From: Oscillospiraceae bacterium
GTDB taxonomy: Bacteria; Bacillota; Clostridia; Oscillospirales; Oscillospiraceae
Direction: 5' to 3'
Length of the DNA stretch: 64,000 nt
Assembly (NCBI GenBank): GCA_017461445.1
Contig: JAFTXW010000004.1
Span: 20,535 to 84,534, forward strand
Every line of letters starts with the position of its first letter. Positions within the stretch are counted from its first letter, which is position 1. The notes beneath the pieces were generated by a model. The model was not told the DNA's origin and ran no database searches. It saw nothing but the letters and a program-made list of their open reading frames with translations. The position numbers and the translations under genes are program-made. Positions 61,030 to 64,000 of the stretch are shown one piece after another.

Positions 61030-62652
61030 ATGAGAGTATGGCTTTACTACCGCCTGTCTCGTGACGAAGATGAAGAACTCAATTCTCTGTTGAACCAAAG
61101 AAGTATTATCGAAAGCTATGCTCTCAGCCATGGGCATACAATTGTAGGTGAGTCTTGTGACGATAATATTTCAGGTATGCACTTCGACCGTGACGGCATT
61201 GAGCAGTTGACGGAAGCAGTGGATGCTGGACTGATCGATGCGGTCATCGTCAAAGACCTTTCCCGGCTTGGGCGGCACCGCACCCAGACTGCCCTGTACA
61301 TCGATTATCTGCGGAAGAACCATGTGCGGGTGCTGTCCGCAACGGAAAACATCGATACCTTCAACGAAGCAGACGATCTGGTCATCGGCTTCAAAGGATT
61401 GATGAATGACTTCTATGCCAGAGATGGCAGCCGCCGTGTGACTACAGGCTACCGGCAGAAGCAGAAAGCTGGTATCGTCATCACCCCTCCCTTTGGCTAC
61501 TTCAAAGATAAGAACACAAATCAGGTGGAAATCGTTCCCGAAGCTGCGGAAACGATCCACCTGATTTTTGCGTCTTACTTAAGTGGCATGGGGCTGAAAG
61601 CCATCGCCCGGATGCTCAACGAAGAAAAGCGAAAAACACCGGCCCAAATGCAGATGACACTGCTGGGCAAGCGAATGCCGGAGCGATTGGAAACCGAGAT
61701 TAAGAAGAAGTACCTCTGGGATGGCACTATGGTCGGTCGCCTGCTGAAAGATGAAGCCTACACCGGAACCCTCATCTGCCACAAGAGTGAGCGGAACAAG
61801 ATCAACAAGACCTTCCGCTTCACTGATGCCACAGAGCAGTTCCGGCATGAAAATTACCTGCCACCCATCATCACCCGTGAGATGTGGGAGCAGGTTCAGG
61901 AGCTAATGAATATGAGAAAGAAAGATAATGTCCGCGCCGGAGAAGGGCAGACCATTCACCGCTACAGCGGCTTGATAGCCTGCGGCGACTGCGGTCGCGC
62001 CTTTACAGGCAAAACCATTAAAAGTAAAAACAAATCCAGAGTTGAATATTGGTGCAGTACCTATCTGCGCTACGGCAAGGAATACTGCGGCTCCCATGCT
62101 CTCCGGGAAGAATATCTGGATGAGCTAATCCGTGCGGAGCTGATTGCTACCAAATCGCAGTACCAGCAGATGTGGGATGCCATGCAGGACACCATCGACC
62201 GCTGGACACCCAAAGCAACCAACACCCTGTCGCAGCTCAAGAAACTGCGTCAGCAGATCGAAGCAACGGAAGAAGAAATGGAGGACATCCTGATGGAACG
62301 GATTCGTGACAAAACCAATGCCCAGCGGTATGACCGCATGATTGCTAAGCGGGAGGAGCAGATTGCCCAGGCGAAGAAGAAAATTGCGGAGTTGGAAAAC
62401 CTGGGTCAGACCATCCGCTCCCGGCAGGCGAAGTTGAAAAAGGATATCAGCCTCATCGATCAGATTCTGCAAGATGGGCAGATGACGGAAGCGCACCTGC
62501 GGCTGCTGATTGAAAAGATCTTCGTCTACGAAACCGAGGGTGGTCTGCATCTGGATATTAAGGTCAAGGCACCCTTCCAGAATCATACGGACACCTATGA
62601 AAACGGCGAGCTGACCAACAGCGAACTGGAAGAAATCATCAAGGCGGGGTGA
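61030..62652 (+). CDS. Large serine recombinase 1
   Basis: 540 residues. Resolvase domain with the nucleophilic Ser in YYRLSRDED (residue 10) and VIVKDLSRLGRHRTQTALY. The recombinase domain follows (GYFKDKNTNQVEIVPEAAET). A zinc ribbon is present (CGDCGRAFTG...YWCSTY), then a coiled coil (about 395-480) typical of TnpX-like large serine integrases. It would integrate or excise the element. AAAGGAGTAAATTT precedes the ATG. The next recombinase starts 4 bases after its stop. Confidence 0.93.
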   Translation: MRVWLYYRLSRDEDEELNSLLNQRSIIESYALSHGHTIVGESCDDNISGMHFDRDGIEQLTEAVDAGLIDAVIVKDLSRLGRHRTQTALYIDYLRKNHVRVLSATENIDTFNEADDLVIGFKGLMNDFYARDGSRRVTTGYRQKQKAGIVITPPFGYFKDKNTNQVEIVPEAAETIHLIFASYLSGMGLKAIARMLNEEKRKTPAQMQMTLLGKRMPERLETEIKKKYLWDGTMVGRLLKDEAYTGTLICHKSERNKINKTFRFTDATEQFRHENYLPPIITREMWEQVQELMNMRKKDNVRAGEGQTIHRYSGLIACGDCGRAFTGKTIKSKNKSRVEYWCSTYLRYGKEYCGSHALREEYLDELIRAELIATKSQYQQMWDAMQDTIDRWTPKATNTLSQLKKLRQQIEATEEEMEDILMERIRDKTNAQRYDRMIAKREEQIAQAKKKIAELENLGQTIRSRQAKLKKDISLIDQILQDGQMTEAHLRLLIEKIFVYETEGGLHLDIKVKAPFQNHTDTYENGELTNSELEEIIKAG

Positions 62653-62656
62653 ACAG

Positions 62657-63865
62657 ATGCGGGTATGGTTATATGGCAGACTTTCCAACGATGACGATGT
62701 GATGATGAATTCCCTTGAAAACCAGTTGGAGATTGTCCGGGAGTATGCCCGGAAGAAAGGACATCGGATCGTTGGGGAGTCCTACGATGACAACGTCAGC
62801 GGTATGCGGTTCGACCGCAAGGGACTGAATCAGGTAACCCAGGCAATGGATGCCGGGAAGATCGATGTGGTTATTGTGAAAGACCTCTCCCGGCTGGGGC
62901 GGCATCAGATGCAGACTGCCCTGTTTATCGACTATCTGCGGCAATGCGGTGTGGCTGTGATTTCTGTCACCGAGGGACTGAACACTATGGTGGATGAGGA
63001 TGAACTGATTATTGGTGTCAAGCAGATCATGAATGACTACTATGCTAAGGACATCGGCAATAAGATCCGCCACGGTTACCGGGAGAAGCAAAAAGAAGGG
63101 CTGGTAGTCAAACCGCCCTTCGGCTACTGGAAAGACCGCAACACCGGCCGCATCCGGCTTCACCCGGAAGCATCGGTGACGGTCCAGATCATCTACGGAC
63201 TGTACTGCGAAGGTTTGGGGCAGAAAGAGATCACCCGCAGGCTCAATGCCATGCAGCGGAGAACACCTCAACAGCTCCACGATGAACGGTGCGGCAAGGC
63301 AAACGGAAAAGTGTACCGCTGGACATACCAAAGTGTGAAGAACATACTGGCAGAGGAAAGTTACACCGGTCTGTTGGTGAATCACCGAACCGAAACCCAT
63401 GGGCAAACCGTCACCCCGGTGCCAGAGGACGAGCAGTACCGCCATGAGAACTTCTATCCGGTGATCATTGACCGGGTAGAATGGGAGCAGGTGCAGGCAC
63501 TGCTGAAAGCCAATGCAAAACCCTACCGTGGCAACACCACATCCCACCGCTATGCTGGGCTTCTTACCTGTGGTGACTGCGGCAGCACCTTTGTACCGAG
63601 AATTCGGTGCTGGAACGGCAGCCGCCGGGTGGAATATCTCTGCAAGAGCTATATGCACCACGGCAAGGATTTCTGCCCATCCCACCGCATCCGGGAATCC
63701 AAATTGGATGCCAGGGTACAGCAGTACACAGAAGAACTGCGGAGTCAGTGGGCAGCAGAACAGGCAGATCTGCGGCGGCTCCACCGGCTATGGGAAATGA
63801 AGCGACCGGCAATCCAAGCACATATTGCAGAACTGTACGATGAAATCCAGCGGCTGGAGCGATAA
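62657..63865 (+). CDS. Large serine recombinase 2, shorter C terminus
   Basis: 402 residues. Resolvase domain with Ser in YGRLSNDDD (residue 10), VIVKDLSRLGRHQMQTALF, recombinase domain (GYWKDRNTGRIRLHPEA) and a zinc ribbon (CGDCGSTFVPRI...YLCKSY). It ends soon after the zinc ribbon, lacking most of the coiled coil that controls direction in large serine integrases. Pairs of tandem recombinases of unequal length may work together. It is closely coupled to recombinase 1. Confidence 0.92.
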   Translation: MRVWLYGRLSNDDDVMMNSLENQLEIVREYARKKGHRIVGESYDDNVSGMRFDRKGLNQVTQAMDAGKIDVVIVKDLSRLGRHQMQTALFIDYLRQCGVAVISVTEGLNTMVDEDELIIGVKQIMNDYYAKDIGNKIRHGYREKQKEGLVVKPPFGYWKDRNTGRIRLHPEASVTVQIIYGLYCEGLGQKEITRRLNAMQRRTPQQLHDERCGKANGKVYRWTYQSVKNILAEESYTGLLVNHRTETHGQTVTPVPEDEQYRHENFYPVIIDRVEWEQVQALLKANAKPYRGNTTSHRYAGLLTCGDCGSTFVPRIRCWNGSRRVEYLCKSYMHHGKDFCPSHRIRESKLDARVQQYTEELRSQWAAEQADLRRLHRLWEMKRPAIQAHIAELYDEIQRLER

Positions 63866-63973
63866 GGTACAATAAGTTGCGCAAATTGAAAACAGCAAAA
63901 AAATAGACACGGCTTGCCGGTCTCTGGTAGAATGAAGTTGCGACACACACATTCTGAAAGGAGACAGCAAACC

Positions 63974-64000
63974 ATGTCCAACAACATTGTACAATTCAAC
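63974..64000 (+). CDS. Start of a further gene, cut by the window edge
   Basis: Only MSNNIVQFN is visible. GAAAGGAGACAGC precedes the ATG. The short spacer before it has AAGTTGCG repeated. Nothing more can be said. Confidence 0.6.

Overview
The window is a 64-kb piece of a low-copy-repeat-rich, moderately high-GC chromosome from an anaerobic, spore-forming member of the Clostridia, most likely a gut Oscillospiraceae-type organism. The support is indirect: a SpoIIE phosphatase, a short clostridial RpoD, QueH, BioY, MocR and heptad-repeat-rich intergenic spacers in the core, plus a 7-alpha-hydroxysteroid dehydrogenase resembling the Clostridium scindens enzyme, desulfoferrodoxin and several families common in gut Clostridia mobile DNA in the accessory parts. 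Species cannot be named from the sequence. No rRNA, CRISPR array or replication origin was seen.

Layout. (1) 1-15.4 kb is core chromosome: thiamine pyrophosphokinase, a P-type ATPase, a MocR regulator, a degenerate ADP-ribosylglycohydrolase-like protein, BioY, a polysaccharide deacetylase, a lipid kinase, an rRNA methyltransferase, QueH, MtaB, an HPr-like protein, LspA, an RluD-family synthase and a HAD phosphatase, ending in a tRNA-Gly/Arg/His operon. (2) 15.3-39.85 kb is an accessory island bracketed by a 72-bp direct repeat made of the tRNA-Arg 3' half, the spacer and the start of tRNA-His. It has no recognisable integrase. It reads as four gene modules separated by five same-strand copies of a T-rich sequence followed by a palindrome (15.9, 25.3, 27.4, 33.5 and 39.5 kb). 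The modules are: a Psp-like envelope-stress cluster (membrane LuxR regulator, SPFH, zinc-ribbon and TPM proteins, lipoproteins); decayed mobile-element genes; a MATE efflux/MarR/flavin-protein/amidohydrolase group; and a bile-acid dehydrogenase, superoxide/peroxide detoxification and RelB/ParE group. (3) 39.9-50.1 kb returns to core genes: an XRE regulator, SpoIIE, CYTH, a DnaQ-like exonuclease, an aminotransferase, RpoD, LepA and HemW. (4) From a tRNA-Leu 3' fragment at 50.14 kb to the right edge is a second mobile region: a McrB/LlaJI-type restriction pair with a convergent Dam methylase, a sigma factor, DUF6076 and two small paired proteins, a RecA-like ATPase, MobC, a relaxase with a second mobilisation gene nested in another frame, and two tandem serine recombinases. 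The right end of this element lies outside the window.

Two groups of intergenic repeats stand out in the core segments. One is a set of inverted repeats built from degenerate 7-bp units in three sequence families. The other is a dispersed element with ends like TGTAGGGGAGGGTC, one copy of which supplies the stop codon of mtaB. The two mobile regions share paralogous genes (DUF6076 and the small paired proteins with the same upstream leader), so the 15-40 kb island looks like an older, eroded relative of the element at the right.
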